Below the pieces are notes generated by a model that was not told the DNA's origin, did not search any database, and was given only the letters and a program-made list of their open reading frames with translations. A DNA stretch of 64,000 nucleotides, taken from the NCBI RefSeq assembly GCF_018613065.1, contig NZ_JAGGQW010000054.1:1-64000 (forward strand). The letters are read 5' to 3'. This DNA comes from Bacillus sp. ISL-7. GTDB lineage: Bacteria > Bacillota > Bacilli > Bacillales_B > DSM-18226. This document shows, piece after piece, positions 16,294 through 25,673 of this stretch (position 1 is its first letter; each line of letters begins with the position of its first letter). A program made the translations under genes and the position numbers.

Positions 16294-17535
16294 CTATGCC
16301 TTTAATGTTAATTGATTTTTTCGATATAGCTCTTCGACAAACGCACGTGCTTTTTCGAAGGCTTCCTCCGGACCATTGGCGACTTCTGCAAGATAGGCCT
16401 CATCTGGTAATTGATCGTCTATACCAGGTATCTTAATACGGTCCCCATAGCTGTTAATGGCACCATGCTCACGCATATGGTTGATACAATTGAAAAGGGG
16501 CTGCCAATACTCAGCATGGACAAAAATGGCCTTGGTTCGATGTCTTCGAAGGTGATTGGTTTGAATTTTTGATAGGGTTTCGTAAACTTCCCATGCCGTA
16601 CCAAATCCTCCAGGCCAGAACAGGATGACATGGGAATAATTAATGAGAACACCCTCCCTGATTGAGAAATTATTCATTCTTAGCCGCTGATTCGAGGTGA
16701 CAGAGTATGTATCCTTTAAATTGAAAAAGTTGTCAATACCAAATTGACAGTCAATCCCAATGACATGGGCATCCTGGTTTCTTGCTCCTTGGGCTGCTGC
16801 CCGCATGATTCCAGGGCCTCCGCCTGTACAAAGTGGTACATAACATCCGCCTAGTGCCTTTTCCTGTTGATTTGCAGAATAATGTCCCCATAACTCCCCG
16901 AACTTAAAAGCAGAATCCCAATACTTTGTACTTTTTTCGATGATTCTTTTATGGCGGTCCATCCTGAGCTTTGTCATGTCCAATTTGTGCTGAAGCAGCT
17001 TCCTGCAGAATGAGTCCTCTTGATTCTCCAGCTGATCCTTAATTTTCTTTTCATGGGTACTTAGGATATCTAACTTTTCCTCTGCGATTTTTTTGCATGA
17101 TATAGTTCCGGAACCCATCAGTGTAATAACTCCATACTTTGCTTCATAGCTAAATAAAAGCTCTGCTGCATAGATGTCAGCCACGCTTTCTTCCGTAACG
17201 AGAGCCCTGTCATTCGGTACAAAGCAGACTTTGGTTCCGACCACATGAAAGGAAGCCATGCAAGTTTCATTTGAATAATCCTTCCAAATCATAATAAAGC
17301 CGTCTTCGTCTACATTATAGGTATCCACATCACCATTTTCATTGATATTACTGATGGAAAGACTATAGTTATTTGTTTTTGATGGTAACCTCGGATCAAA
17401 TGTAATTGGCTCCTCAAACGTAATCTTTGCCACATTCTCATCCGTCTTCTCAATCCACCACCCCGTACCTGATCCCTTCCATTGGTTTGTAGCGGGGTCA
17501 TAAAAGATCGTGCCATACAATTCAATTTCATTCAT
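16294..17535 (-). CDS. LOG-family (lysine decarboxylase-like fold) protein with N-terminal extension
   Basis: The 413-residue protein carries a LOG/TIGR00730-type Rossmann domain in its second half: LCTGGGPGIMRAAAQGA near 239-255 and the PGGFGTAWEVYE motif near 310-321, which matches the PGGxGTxxE phosphoribohydrolase signature. Related proteins remove ribose 5-phosphate from nucleotide monophosphates. Residues 1-170 form a beta-rich extension that I do not recognise, followed by a charged helical linker (about 150-200). Ordinary LOG proteins are near 190 residues, so the extension is the notable part. It is monocistronic. The nucleotide substrate is not predictable from sequence. Confidence 0.75.
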   Translation of the reverse strand: MNEIELYGTIFYDPATNQWKGSGTGWWIEKTDENVAKITFEEPITFDPRLPSKTNNYSLSISNINENGDVDTYNVDEDGFIMIWKDYSNETCMASFHVVGTKVCFVPNDRALVTEESVADIYAAELLFSYEAKYGVITLMGSGTISCKKIAEEKLDILSTHEKKIKDQLENQEDSFCRKLLQHKLDMTKLRMDRHKRIIEKSTKYWDSAFKFGELWGHYSANQQEKALGGCYVPLCTGGGPGIMRAAAQGARNQDAHVIGIDCQFGIDNFFNLKDTYSVTSNQRLRMNNFSIREGVLINYSHVILFWPGGFGTAWEVYETLSKIQTNHLRRHRTKAIFVHAEYWQPLFNCINHMREHGAINSYGDRIKIPGIDDQLPDEAYLAEVANGPEEAFEKARAFVEELYRKNQLTLKA

Positions 17536-17813
17536 CTAGGAACAACCTTCCTTTACTCAATTCATTTCTTTTACGGATTAAGGGCTTGCATGTCACATTG
17601 GATTTGTCCAGTATTTTCCTTTTGTTAGTTTAACTAAGCTTTTTATTATTATTCAGTATTGGGCACAAATTGAAAGTATAGAATATATGAGACCTGGAGA
17701 GACGTTTCCCTTCAATTCCAAACGCCTTAAGTAGATAGAAAACACGAGGTTTCTTGTTAATATTTTTTAACAATTTAACTCTTTGAATTAATTTTAACGA
17801 AAGAGAATAAAAT
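17536..17813. other. Gene-free stretch upstream of the LOG-family gene
   Basis: It holds the presumed promoter of the minus-strand LOG gene. I see no operator or repeat that I can name. Confidence 0.4.
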
Positions 17814-17873
17814 AAAAGACTATCGAAAGTTTTTCGATAGTCTGAGAAGTTTATCAGAAAAGGATAAACTTCT
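17814..17873 (-). terminator. Tandem terminators after cdd
   Basis: Two hairpins stand in series, AGAAGTTTATC/GATAAACTTCT (17845-17873) and AAAGACTATCGAAA with its complement (17814-17843). The second runs into TTTTATTTTATT on the minus strand. Confidence 0.78.
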
Positions 17874-17878
17874 TTTAT

Positions 17879-18473
<595 letters not shown>

Positions 18474-18497
18474 CAAATGAACCTCACAATAGTATTT

Positions 18498-19172
18498 TTA
18501 GTAATTGCTTAAAGATTGCTCACCTTTACTGATTGAAACACCAGAACTTGCACCAATGCGAGTTGCTCCAGCTTCTACCATTGCAATTGCATCTTCACGA
18601 CTGCGAACCCCACCAGAAGCCTTTACGCCAATTTCAGGTCCGACTGTTTGACGCATTAAGCGAATATCCTCGACTGTTGCACCGCCTGTTGAAAAACCAG
18701 TAGAAGTTTTTACATAGTCTGCCCCAGCTTTTACAGAAATTTCACATGCTCTTATTTTTTCTTCTTTAGTTAACAAGCAAGTTTCGATGATTACCTTTAC
18801 CAATGCTTTTCCCTTTGCAGCACCCACAACTGCAGCGATATCTCTTTCAACCAAATCATCCTGCTTATCTTTAAGCGCAGCGACGTTAATCACCATATCT
18901 ATCTCATTTGCACCGTTTTCAATGGCATTTTTTGTTTCAAATGCTTTTGTTTCTGATGTAGTTGCCCCAAGCGGGAAACCAATGACTGTACATACTTTTA
19001 CTTCTGGGGTATCTGCAAGCATTTTAGCTGCAAAATTTACCCAAGTAGGATTTACACATACCGATGCAAATAAATATTTTTTCGCTTCTTCAACCAATTT
19101 ACCAATTTCTTCTTTTGTTGCATCTGCTTTTAATAATGTATGATCAATCATCCTAACAACATTTTGAGTCAT
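18498..19172 (-). CDS. deoC: Deoxyribose-phosphate aldolase
   Basis: The class I aldolase (about 224 residues) splits 2-deoxyribose 5-phosphate into acetaldehyde and glyceraldehyde 3-phosphate. The DeoC motifs are [46 protein letters not shown] and the Schiff-base Lys in [17 protein letters not shown]. The frame opens with TTG at 19178, but ATG at 19172 has better spacing from GGGAGGAAG. It is the first structural gene downstream of deoR, with a DeoR-type palindrome in the gap. Confidence 0.94.
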   Translation of the reverse strand: MTQNVVRMIDHTLLKADATKEEIGKLVEEAKKYLFASVCVNPTWVNFAAKMLADTPEVKVCTVIGFPLGATTSETKAFETKNAIENGANEIDMVINVAALKDKQDDLVERDIAAVVGAAKGKALVKVIIETCLLTKEEKIRACEISVKAGADYVKTSTGFSTGGATVEDIRLMRQTVGPEIGVKASGGVRSREDAIAMVEAGATRIGASSGVSISKGEQSLSNY

Positions 19173-19256
19173 AACCAATCTTCCTCCCTGTTCCCTGTAA
19201 ATTTATATAAAGATTTTATGGCATTTATCACAATGTAACTATATCAAACACATTGA

Positions 19257-19286
19257 ACATTTGTAAATACATTTATGAACAAATGT
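19257..19286 (-). promoter_or_regulatory. Likely DeoR operator before deoC
   Basis: The inverted repeat ACATTTGT (19257-19264) and ACAAATGT (19279-19286) lies in the deoR-deoC gap. TTACATTTGTAAA near the deoR start (about 20309-20321) is a related word that suggests autoregulation. Confidence 0.55.
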
Positions 19287-19300
19287 AAAAAATGATTTTT

Positions 19301-20242
19301 TTAATTCTTATCAAGCAAGAATTGTGCTGTATATTGATCCGTTACGAGCACATTGGCGTACCCGCCTTTTAATGCTCCGTATATTCCCTCAATTTTATTC
19401 GGACCTCCGGCTACAAGAATGGAATGGTCCTTTTTCTTTAATTCATTAAGATTTACTCCCAGTGTCCTTTCATTTAGGCTCTCGTTGCATACTTCTCCAG
19501 ATTCATCAAAAAAACGCGAGCAAATATCACCGACTGCCTTTCCATAAAGAGACTTCAAGTCACTTTCTGTAAAATAACCTAGCTGAAATAATAAAGAGTC
19601 GGTTTTAATTGGACCAATCGTAAAGAGAGCAATATTGGCCTGACTTCCTAGCTCGAGGATTTTTCGAATATGACGATCAGCCTCCATTGCCTGTTTTACA
19701 ACGACATGATCGACAATTGCAGGAAGCGGTAGGTTATGGGGGGTTGTATGAAAGGCCTTGCCAAAAAGATATAAAATCTCCGATGCATACGTATTTGTTT
19801 CAGCGTGGCTAACACCGCCCTTTAATTGAACAACCTTTACCCCTTTTACAAATTTCTGCTTGAGTTCAACCGCAACATGGTATAAAGTTGTTCCCCAAGT
19901 CACCCCAATTATGTCGTCATCCTTGACAATTTCATCAAGATAAACGGCAGCTTTTTCACCCAGATAATTCTTTATGATGTGATCTTCATATTGTGGAATC
20001 GAAGCGACAACCGCCTTTTTAAGGTTGAACTTTTGTTCAAGCTGCATCGCAAGATTCTCAACATCTTCTGTAGGATCCAAAATATTGATTTGGACAATAC
20101 CATCACTTTTCGCCTGCTGTAATAGACGGGATACAGTAGGGCGGGAAACTCCGAGCTTCTTGGCAATTTCATTTTGATTATAATCCAATAGATAATATAA
20201 CTTTGCTGCTTCAATGACTTTCGCTAATTTTTCACGATCCAC
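19301..20242 (-). CDS. deoR: Deoxynucleoside-responsive repressor DeoR (SorC family)
   Basis: The protein is about 313 residues: an N-terminal helix-turn-helix (YNQNEIAKKLGVSRPTVSRLLQQA) and a SorC-type sugar-phosphate sensor domain (GVTWGTTLYHVA, VVQLKGGVSHAETNTYA, VAGGPNKIEGIYGALKGG). It matches B. subtilis DeoR, which represses deo genes until deoxyribose 5-phosphate builds up. The longest frame starts at 20302, but the GTG at 20242 has AGGGTGATAG upstream and gives the family-like VDREKLAK start. Confidence 0.9.
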   Translation of the reverse strand: MDREKLAKVIEAAKLYYLLDYNQNEIAKKLGVSRPTVSRLLQQAKSDGIVQINILDPTEDVENLAMQLEQKFNLKKAVVASIPQYEDHIIKNYLGEKAAVYLDEIVKDDDIIGVTWGTTLYHVAVELKQKFVKGVKVVQLKGGVSHAETNTYASEILYLFGKAFHTTPHNLPLPAIVDHVVVKQAMEADRHIRKILELGSQANIALFTIGPIKTDSLLFQLGYFTESDLKSLYGKAVGDICSRFFDESGEVCNESLNERTLGVNLNELKKKDHSILVAGGPNKIEGIYGALKGGYANVLVTDQYTAQFLLDKN

Positions 20243-20526
20243 TGCTATCACCCTATGTTTTAATATTTTCTTAATTGTAACAAAAAAAACAAATGATTTC
20301 ATTCATAGTTTACATTTGTAAACAACATTTTGAATTTAATTTCAATATATTTAAAAGTGGGCTTTAATAGGACGGTGAATTTTCATCTTCTAATATGGGG
20401 AACATTTATTAAGATATTTATCTGAGTTGTTGACAATACAAAAAGACATGTAAAAGTCATCCGCTAATCATCAGTTCTTCTGTATACTGAAATAAGGAAA
20501 ATGATTCCTTTTAAGGAGGCGATACA

Positions 20527-22701
20527 TTGCAGAAATTAGGCGGATATATATACCTTAAACGTAAATGGGTACTGGTATTTTGGATTTTAGTGATCCTATT
20601 ATTAGGATTTTTTGCATTAAAATTACCGACAGTTCTTAGCGGAAATGGTTTTGAGTATAAAGGCGAATACAATCATACACGTAAACTCCTCGAACAAGAA
20701 TTTGGACATTCTAAATCTTCCATTATCCTTGTGTTCGAAAAAGATAAATCGGTTAGTGATGAGAATTTCAGGAAGTTCATTCAAGACATATTTGATAAAA
20801 TAACGGCTATTCATGATAGGCAACAAATGATTCTTCCATTCGAGCAGGACGGGATGGTAAAGGATAATTATGCCTATGGACTTCTTACTTTTAACAAGAA
20901 AGCGGAGAGTCTTGGAAAAGAAATTAACCAATTAAAAGATGTACTTGAAAATAAAAAGGGCTTAAAGGTCACAATGACTGGTGAACCCATTATTGTTCAA
21001 GACCTAAATACTGCGAGTCAGGAAGATTTAGCAAAAGCGGAAATGATCGGTTTGCCGATTGCCTTAATCGTTCTTATCCTAGCGTTCGGAGGTCTTGTTG
21101 CTGCCTCTCTTCCGATTGTTATCGGTGTTGTTTCGATATTATGTACAATGGGAACCGTTTACTTTTTTAGTTATGGTGCTGATTTAACCATTTTTATATT
21201 AAATATTGTTCCAATGATCGGGTTGGCACTAAGTATTGATTTTGCTTTATTGTTTATCAATCGATATAAAGAAGAACTAAAAACCAAATCCATTCAGTCT
21301 GCACTTGAAATAACAGTATCAACCGCGGGACGATCCATCATCTTTTCTGGCCTTTGTGTTTTTATTGGCTTATCGGCTCTTTGGTTTATCAAAATTGATA
21401 TATTTCAAAATGTTGCGCTAGGCGGGATGACCGTAGTGTTAATTTCTGCTGTTTGTGCATTAACCTTTCTTCCTGCATTGCTTGCCATATTGGGAACCAA
21501 GATCAACAAATTAAGTATACTGCCCATGGCAGACGAGAAAACAAGCATATGGTACCGATTTGCTAAAATTGTGATGAGGCGCCCTATTCTTATGACAGTT
21601 GCAGCCCTTGTTATTCTTTTGGCAGGATTGATACCTCTTAAACAAATGGTTTTAGCAATTCCTGGTACTGAATCTCTGCCGCCAAATTACCCGTCACGAA
21701 CTGCCATGGAAGTATTTAAGGATCACTTCGTACCAAAAGAACAGCGCGATGAGAAAAAAGTGACGATGATCCTAGAAACAAAAGGCAGCATTATTGAAAA
21801 AAACAATCTTGAAAAAGTAAGTGAAGTGATAAAAAAACTTGATAACGACAAGCTCGTAAATTCTATAAACTCACCATTTTCAGCCACAGGATTACAGGAT
21901 GTGGACCAACTTTATCAAGTCCTCACCATTGGAAAAAATGCCAAGATGGCTCCTATTTATGATTACTATATTAGAGATAATAAACTGCTTATAGAGGTGT
22001 ATTTAAAAACAGGCGAACATTCTTCTAAAGCAAGACAATGGGTAGCTGATTGGTCGAATAAAGATTTAGGCTTAAAAGCTTCATTTGGCGGACCCATAAA
22101 ATTTGAGCAAGAAATTTTTTCAGAAATATTCCAAAAAGCTCCCTATGGATTCTTATTGATTGTCATTTCTACGTTTGTAATATTAATGGCAGCTTTCCGC
22201 TCAATTCTTATTCCATTGAAAGCCATCCTTATGAATGTGTTAAGCCTGGGCTGCACCTTCGGAATTGTTGTCTGGATTTTCCAGAAAGGTCATTTAGGAA
22301 TCACACCAGTTGATATTGCCTTAATTTTACCTGTGTTTGTTTTTACACTTGTTTTTGGTCTTTCAATGGATTACGAAGTATTTCTTATCTCGAGAATACA
22401 GGAATTCTATTTAAAAACAGGAGATAATAGTGAGGCTACAATTTCTGGTTTGACTTATACCAGTAAAATTATTACCTCAGCCGCTGCCATTATGATTGTC
22501 GTTACTGGTGCGTTTGCTTTTACTGGGGTTATGCCAGTTAAGCAATTAGGGGTGGGAATTGCCATAGCAATTTTCATTGATGCGACGATTGTAAGAATGG
22601 TCTTGGTGCCAGCCTTGATGAAGCTGCTTGGTGATTGGAACTGGTGGTTTTTTGGCAAAAAAAATAAAAGACTACATAGATCAAGTAAAAAGCCAGCCTA
22701 A
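20527..22701 (+). CDS. MMPL/RND-family transporter
   Basis: This 724-residue membrane protein has the two-repeat RND layout of MMPL proteins: one N-terminal helix, an extracytoplasmic loop, a helix cluster near 175-330, a further helix near 355, a second loop, and a second helix cluster near 540-705. Asp in LSIDFALLFINRY and LSMDYEVFLISR are the conserved repeat motifs of proton-driven members. Bacillus homologues (YdgH, YdfJ) are linked to lipid or drug export; the substrate here is unknown. The start is TTG with a perfect AAGGAGG. No regulator gene is adjacent. Confidence 0.85.
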   Translation: MQKLGGYIYLKRKWVLVFWILVILLLGFFALKLPTVLSGNGFEYKGEYNHTRKLLEQEFGHSKSSIILVFEKDKSVSDENFRKFIQDIFDKITAIHDRQQMILPFEQDGMVKDNYAYGLLTFNKKAESLGKEINQLKDVLENKKGLKVTMTGEPIIVQDLNTASQEDLAKAEMIGLPIALIVLILAFGGLVAASLPIVIGVVSILCTMGTVYFFSYGADLTIFILNIVPMIGLALSIDFALLFINRYKEELKTKSIQSALEITVSTAGRSIIFSGLCVFIGLSALWFIKIDIFQNVALGGMTVVLISAVCALTFLPALLAILGTKINKLSILPMADEKTSIWYRFAKIVMRRPILMTVAALVILLAGLIPLKQMVLAIPGTESLPPNYPSRTAMEVFKDHFVPKEQRDEKKVTMILETKGSIIEKNNLEKVSEVIKKLDNDKLVNSINSPFSATGLQDVDQLYQVLTIGKNAKMAPIYDYYIRDNKLLIEVYLKTGEHSSKARQWVADWSNKDLGLKASFGGPIKFEQEIFSEIFQKAPYGFLLIVISTFVILMAAFRSILIPLKAILMNVLSLGCTFGIVVWIFQKGHLGITPVDIALILPVFVFTLVFGLSMDYEVFLISRIQEFYLKTGDNSEATISGLTYTSKIITSAAAIMIVVTGAFAFTGVMPVKQLGVGIAIAIFIDATIVRMVLVPALMKLLGDWNWWFFGKKNKRLHRSSKKPA

Positions 22702-22792
22702 TTTCCTTGATTGTCAAAAAGAATCATAATTCAATTAGAAGTATGAATACTAAGAATACCTTTAAAGCCAGATTCTGAAGGAGGTATTCTAT

Positions 22793-23899
22793 TTGCATAA
22801 AAAAACTCTTCTTATCCTTTTTCTTATATGTCTTTCGCAAACTTCCTTTTTGTCTATTGCAGAGAGTACGCCAAATCAACAAGGAGTAGTTGATTTACGT
22901 ATCCTAGAAACAACCGATTTGCATGCATCTTTAATCAATTATGATTATTATCAAACAAAAGCAGACAACCGAATTGGACTTGTAAAGACTGCAACACTTA
23001 TCCGTACTGCAAGGAATGAAGTCCAAAATTCTTTATTGTTTGATGATGGGGATCACCTTAAGGGAAATCCCCTTGGAGAGTATTTAGCTAGAATTCGGGG
23101 AATTCATAGGGGAAAAATACATCCAGTTTATCGTGCCTTTAATTTTTTGGACTATGATGCGATTGCCATTGGTAATCACGAATTTAATTATGGACTAGAT
23201 TTCTTAAATGCCGCCATAAAGGGTGCCAAGATGCCAGTCATCAATGCAAATGTTTTCTCTGTTAAAAAGAATAAACCCTATTTTACCCCCTATGTTATTT
23301 TAAAAAGGAATGTGGTTGACCAAACAGGAAGAAAACATGAACTAAAGATTGGGGTCATCTCATTTATGCCAACACAAATAATGAAATGGGATAAGGCGAA
23401 TCTTGAAGGGAAGATTACTGCAAAACCGATTGTTGATACAGCGAAAGAATTTATACCAATCATGAAGTCTAAAGGAGCGGATATCATTGTCGCCCTTGCC
23501 CATACAGGAATCAGCTACGAGCCATATAATGCTGAATCAGAAAATGCTGTCTATTATTTAACAAAAATCCCTGGAATTGATGCCGTGTTAGCTGGACATT
23601 CACATAGTGTCTTTCCAGGACCTGTTTATGAAAATTCTCCCAATACCAACATAAAAATGGGGCAAATAAATGGAAAGCCTGTTGTAATGGCAGGGGCTTT
23701 TGGAAGCAGACTTGGGATTATTGATCTCAGAATCCAAAAAATCAATAGTACGTGGAGGGTAGTAAAAGGGACATCTTTAACAAGACCCATTGCTGATGAG
23801 TCAGGAACTCCTCTTGTAAGGAAGGATAAAGGACTATATAAGTTAGTTAAACCTGAGCACCAGGAAACGGTAGATTTTATTAAAAAATTGGGGCTTTAA
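22793..23899 (+). CDS. Secreted metallophosphatase, 5'-nucleotidase N-terminal domain only
   Basis: This 368-residue protein has a signal peptide (residues 1-23) and then a calcineurin-like metallophosphatase domain: LETTDLHASL, FDDGDHLKGNP, AIGNHEFNYGLD, ALAHTGIS and LAGHSHSVFPG supply the dinuclear metal ligands. The closest relatives in my memory are CpdB/YfkN-type 2',3'-cyclic nucleotide phosphodiesterases. The usual C-terminal 5'-nucleotidase domain, which binds the base, is absent: the protein stops shortly after HQETVDFIKKL. The start is TTG with GAAGGAGG. It may be a truncated gene or a shortened functional enzyme. Confidence 0.78.
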   Translation: MHKKTLLILFLICLSQTSFLSIAESTPNQQGVVDLRILETTDLHASLINYDYYQTKADNRIGLVKTATLIRTARNEVQNSLLFDDGDHLKGNPLGEYLARIRGIHRGKIHPVYRAFNFLDYDAIAIGNHEFNYGLDFLNAAIKGAKMPVINANVFSVKKNKPYFTPYVILKRNVVDQTGRKHELKIGVISFMPTQIMKWDKANLEGKITAKPIVDTAKEFIPIMKSKGADIIVALAHTGISYEPYNAESENAVYYLTKIPGIDAVLAGHSHSVFPGPVYENSPNTNIKMGQINGKPVVMAGAFGSRLGIIDLRIQKINSTWRVVKGTSLTRPIADESGTPLVRKDKGLYKLVKPEHQETVDFIKKLGL

Positions 23900-23976
23900 T
23901 AGTTAAAAGATTTTCTTTACATCCAAAGTATAATTTTATAAAATAATGTAGAATATAATTGGTGTTTTTATTAGGG

Positions 23977-24002
23977 GGAGTCTGTCAAACAGGCTCCTTT
24001 TT
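23977..24002 (+). terminator. Hairpin with T-run before the permease gene
   Basis: GGAGTCTG and CAGGCTCC (one G-U pair) are followed by TTTTTGTCATTTTTT. It may end the metallophosphatase transcript or attenuate the permease gene. Confidence 0.55.
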
Positions 24003-24054
24003 GTCATTTTTTACTATTGTACTGGATAAAATATTTGGGAGAAGAGGTCGCTAC

Positions 24055-25335
24055 ATGTCAACTCAAGCACTAATCGCAATTGGTGTATTTTTAATTACAT
24101 ATGCCTTTATTGTCACAGAAAAGATCCATCGCACGATCATTGCCATGACAGGCGGAATTATGATGGTATTACTGGGAATTGTTGGGCAGGAAAAGGCACT
24201 TCATCATATCGATTTTAATACACTCGGATTGCTAACCGGTATGATGATCATCGTTGCTATTACTTCTGAGACTGGTCTGTTCAAATACATAGCTATTTGG
24301 GCTGCTAAAAAAGTGAAAGGGGATCCTTTAAAAATCTTGCTGGCGCTCGGTACCATAACTGCATTGGGTTCTGCGTTTTTAGATAATGTGACAACGGTAC
24401 TTTTAATGGTTCCAGTTACATTCAGTATTACAAGACAGCTTCGAGTAAATCCGATTCCCTTTTTAATAACGGAAATTATCGCATCAAATATTGGAGGAAC
24501 ATCCACACTGATTGGTGACCCTCCGAATATTATGCTAGGTAGCGCCGTGAAGGAACTTACCTTTATGGCATTTATTAATAATCTTACAGCCATATCATTC
24601 TTTATCCTATTCGTTAATATTGGAATATTAGCATTCATTTATCGGAAACAGCTTCGAACATCAGAAGAATTAAAAGCCAATCTAATGGACCTGGATGAAA
24701 AGGAAGAAATAACGGATAAAAAGTTATTAATCAAATCATTAATTGCCCTTTTGCTGACGATTGTCGGATTCTTCCTGCATCAACTGCTTCACATTGAATC
24801 AGCAACTGTCGCATTGGCCGGTGCCTTTCTGCTTCTTCTCTTAACAGGGGAAAAATATTTAGATAAAGCATTTTCAAAAGTAGAATGGACAACTATTTTC
24901 TTCTTTATTGGACTGTTCGTATTGGTATCAGGTTTGATAGAAACAGGGGTGATTTCGTTATTAGCAGATTACTCTGTACACCTTACCGGGGGTGATGTTA
25001 CTTCTACATCGATATTAATTCTCTGGGTAAGCGCCATCGCATCTGCCTTTATTGATAATATCCCGTTTGTCGCTACAATGATTCCTATGATTAAAGATAT
25101 GGGAGAACTAGGAATAAATAATTTAGAGCCACTTTGGTGGAGTCTATCGTTAGGGGCATGTCTTGGCGGAAACGGTACATTAATTGGTGCAAGTGCCAAT
25201 GTGATTGTCGCCGGGCTAGCAGCGAAGGAAGGGCATCCGATTACTTTTGGTAAATTCTTGTTAATTTCCTTCCCATTAATGATTTTATCGATCATAATCT
25301 GTACTGTATACATTTATCTAAGATATTTAATTTAG
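24055..25335 (+). CDS. ArsB/NhaD-type ion transporter
   Basis: The permease (about 426 residues) has about 11 helices in two inverted halves. Each half has the ion-transporter superfamily signature with an Asn-Asp pair: SAFLDNVTTVLLMVP with NIGGTSTLIGDPPNIM, and SAFIDNIPFVATMIPM with GGNGTLIGASANVI. This pattern is shared by ArsB, NhaD and P-protein families, so arsenite, Na+/H+ or anion transport cannot be told apart from sequence. The long frame opens at 23959, but the GAGAAGAGG site and a normal N terminus favour 24055. No ars genes are near. Confidence 0.82.
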   Translation: MSTQALIAIGVFLITYAFIVTEKIHRTIIAMTGGIMMVLLGIVGQEKALHHIDFNTLGLLTGMMIIVAITSETGLFKYIAIWAAKKVKGDPLKILLALGTITALGSAFLDNVTTVLLMVPVTFSITRQLRVNPIPFLITEIIASNIGGTSTLIGDPPNIMLGSAVKELTFMAFINNLTAISFFILFVNIGILAFIYRKQLRTSEELKANLMDLDEKEEITDKKLLIKSLIALLLTIVGFFLHQLLHIESATVALAGAFLLLLLTGEKYLDKAFSKVEWTTIFFFIGLFVLVSGLIETGVISLLADYSVHLTGGDVTSTSILILWVSAIASAFIDNIPFVATMIPMIKDMGELGINNLEPLWWSLSLGACLGGNGTLIGASANVIVAGLAAKEGHPITFGKFLLISFPLMILSIIICTVYIYLRYLI

Positions 25336-25345
25336 GGGGAGTATG

Positions 25346-25624
25346 ATGAAAGTGGAGTATAAATATAACGAACAGCTTCTCGACTTAAAGGAAACTGCTA
25401 ACGGCGATGATTTTGAATTCACCCTTACTTTTGTTGAAAATAAATGGAAGAAAAAAATCGAAGAAATTCGTGGGTATTTTGATTCAAATAATATCCTAAC
25501 TGATATCCATTTTTATATACACCCGAATAATAGGTTTCAAATAATCGTTAGAAAAGACTTTTATAATGAATTTATTATCCAGTTGTTTAGACAACAAATA
25601 GTGAAAGAGATTAAATGGATCTAA
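25346..25624 (+). CDS. Small hypothetical protein
   Basis: The 92-residue protein starts MKVEYKYNEQLLDLKETANG. Two ATG codons are in tandem, and the second (25346) has better spacing from GGGGGAG. Alternating hydrophobic residues suggest an alpha/beta fold (TDIHFYIHPNNRFQIIVRKDFY), without membrane segments. It follows the permease stop by about 10 bp, so it is probably cotranscribed. I do not recognise a family. Confidence 0.6.
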   Translation: MKVEYKYNEQLLDLKETANGDDFEFTLTFVENKWKKKIEEIRGYFDSNNILTDIHFYIHPNNRFQIIVRKDFYNEFIIQLFRQQIVKEIKWI

Positions 25625-25625
25625 A

Positions 25626-25655
25626 AAATGGCTGCCATCCATCTGGCAGCCATTT
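25626..25655. terminator. Bidirectional terminator between the small gene and tkt
   Basis: The arms AAATGGCTGCC and GGCAGCCATTT surround an 8-base loop between two converging genes. Confidence 0.85.
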
Positions 25656-25673
25656 CTATTATCGTTTAACGTC

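Noticed and set aside
23941..24054. Riboswitch in the permease leader
   Set aside because: Only a single short hairpin with T-run; no conserved aptamer sequence recognised.
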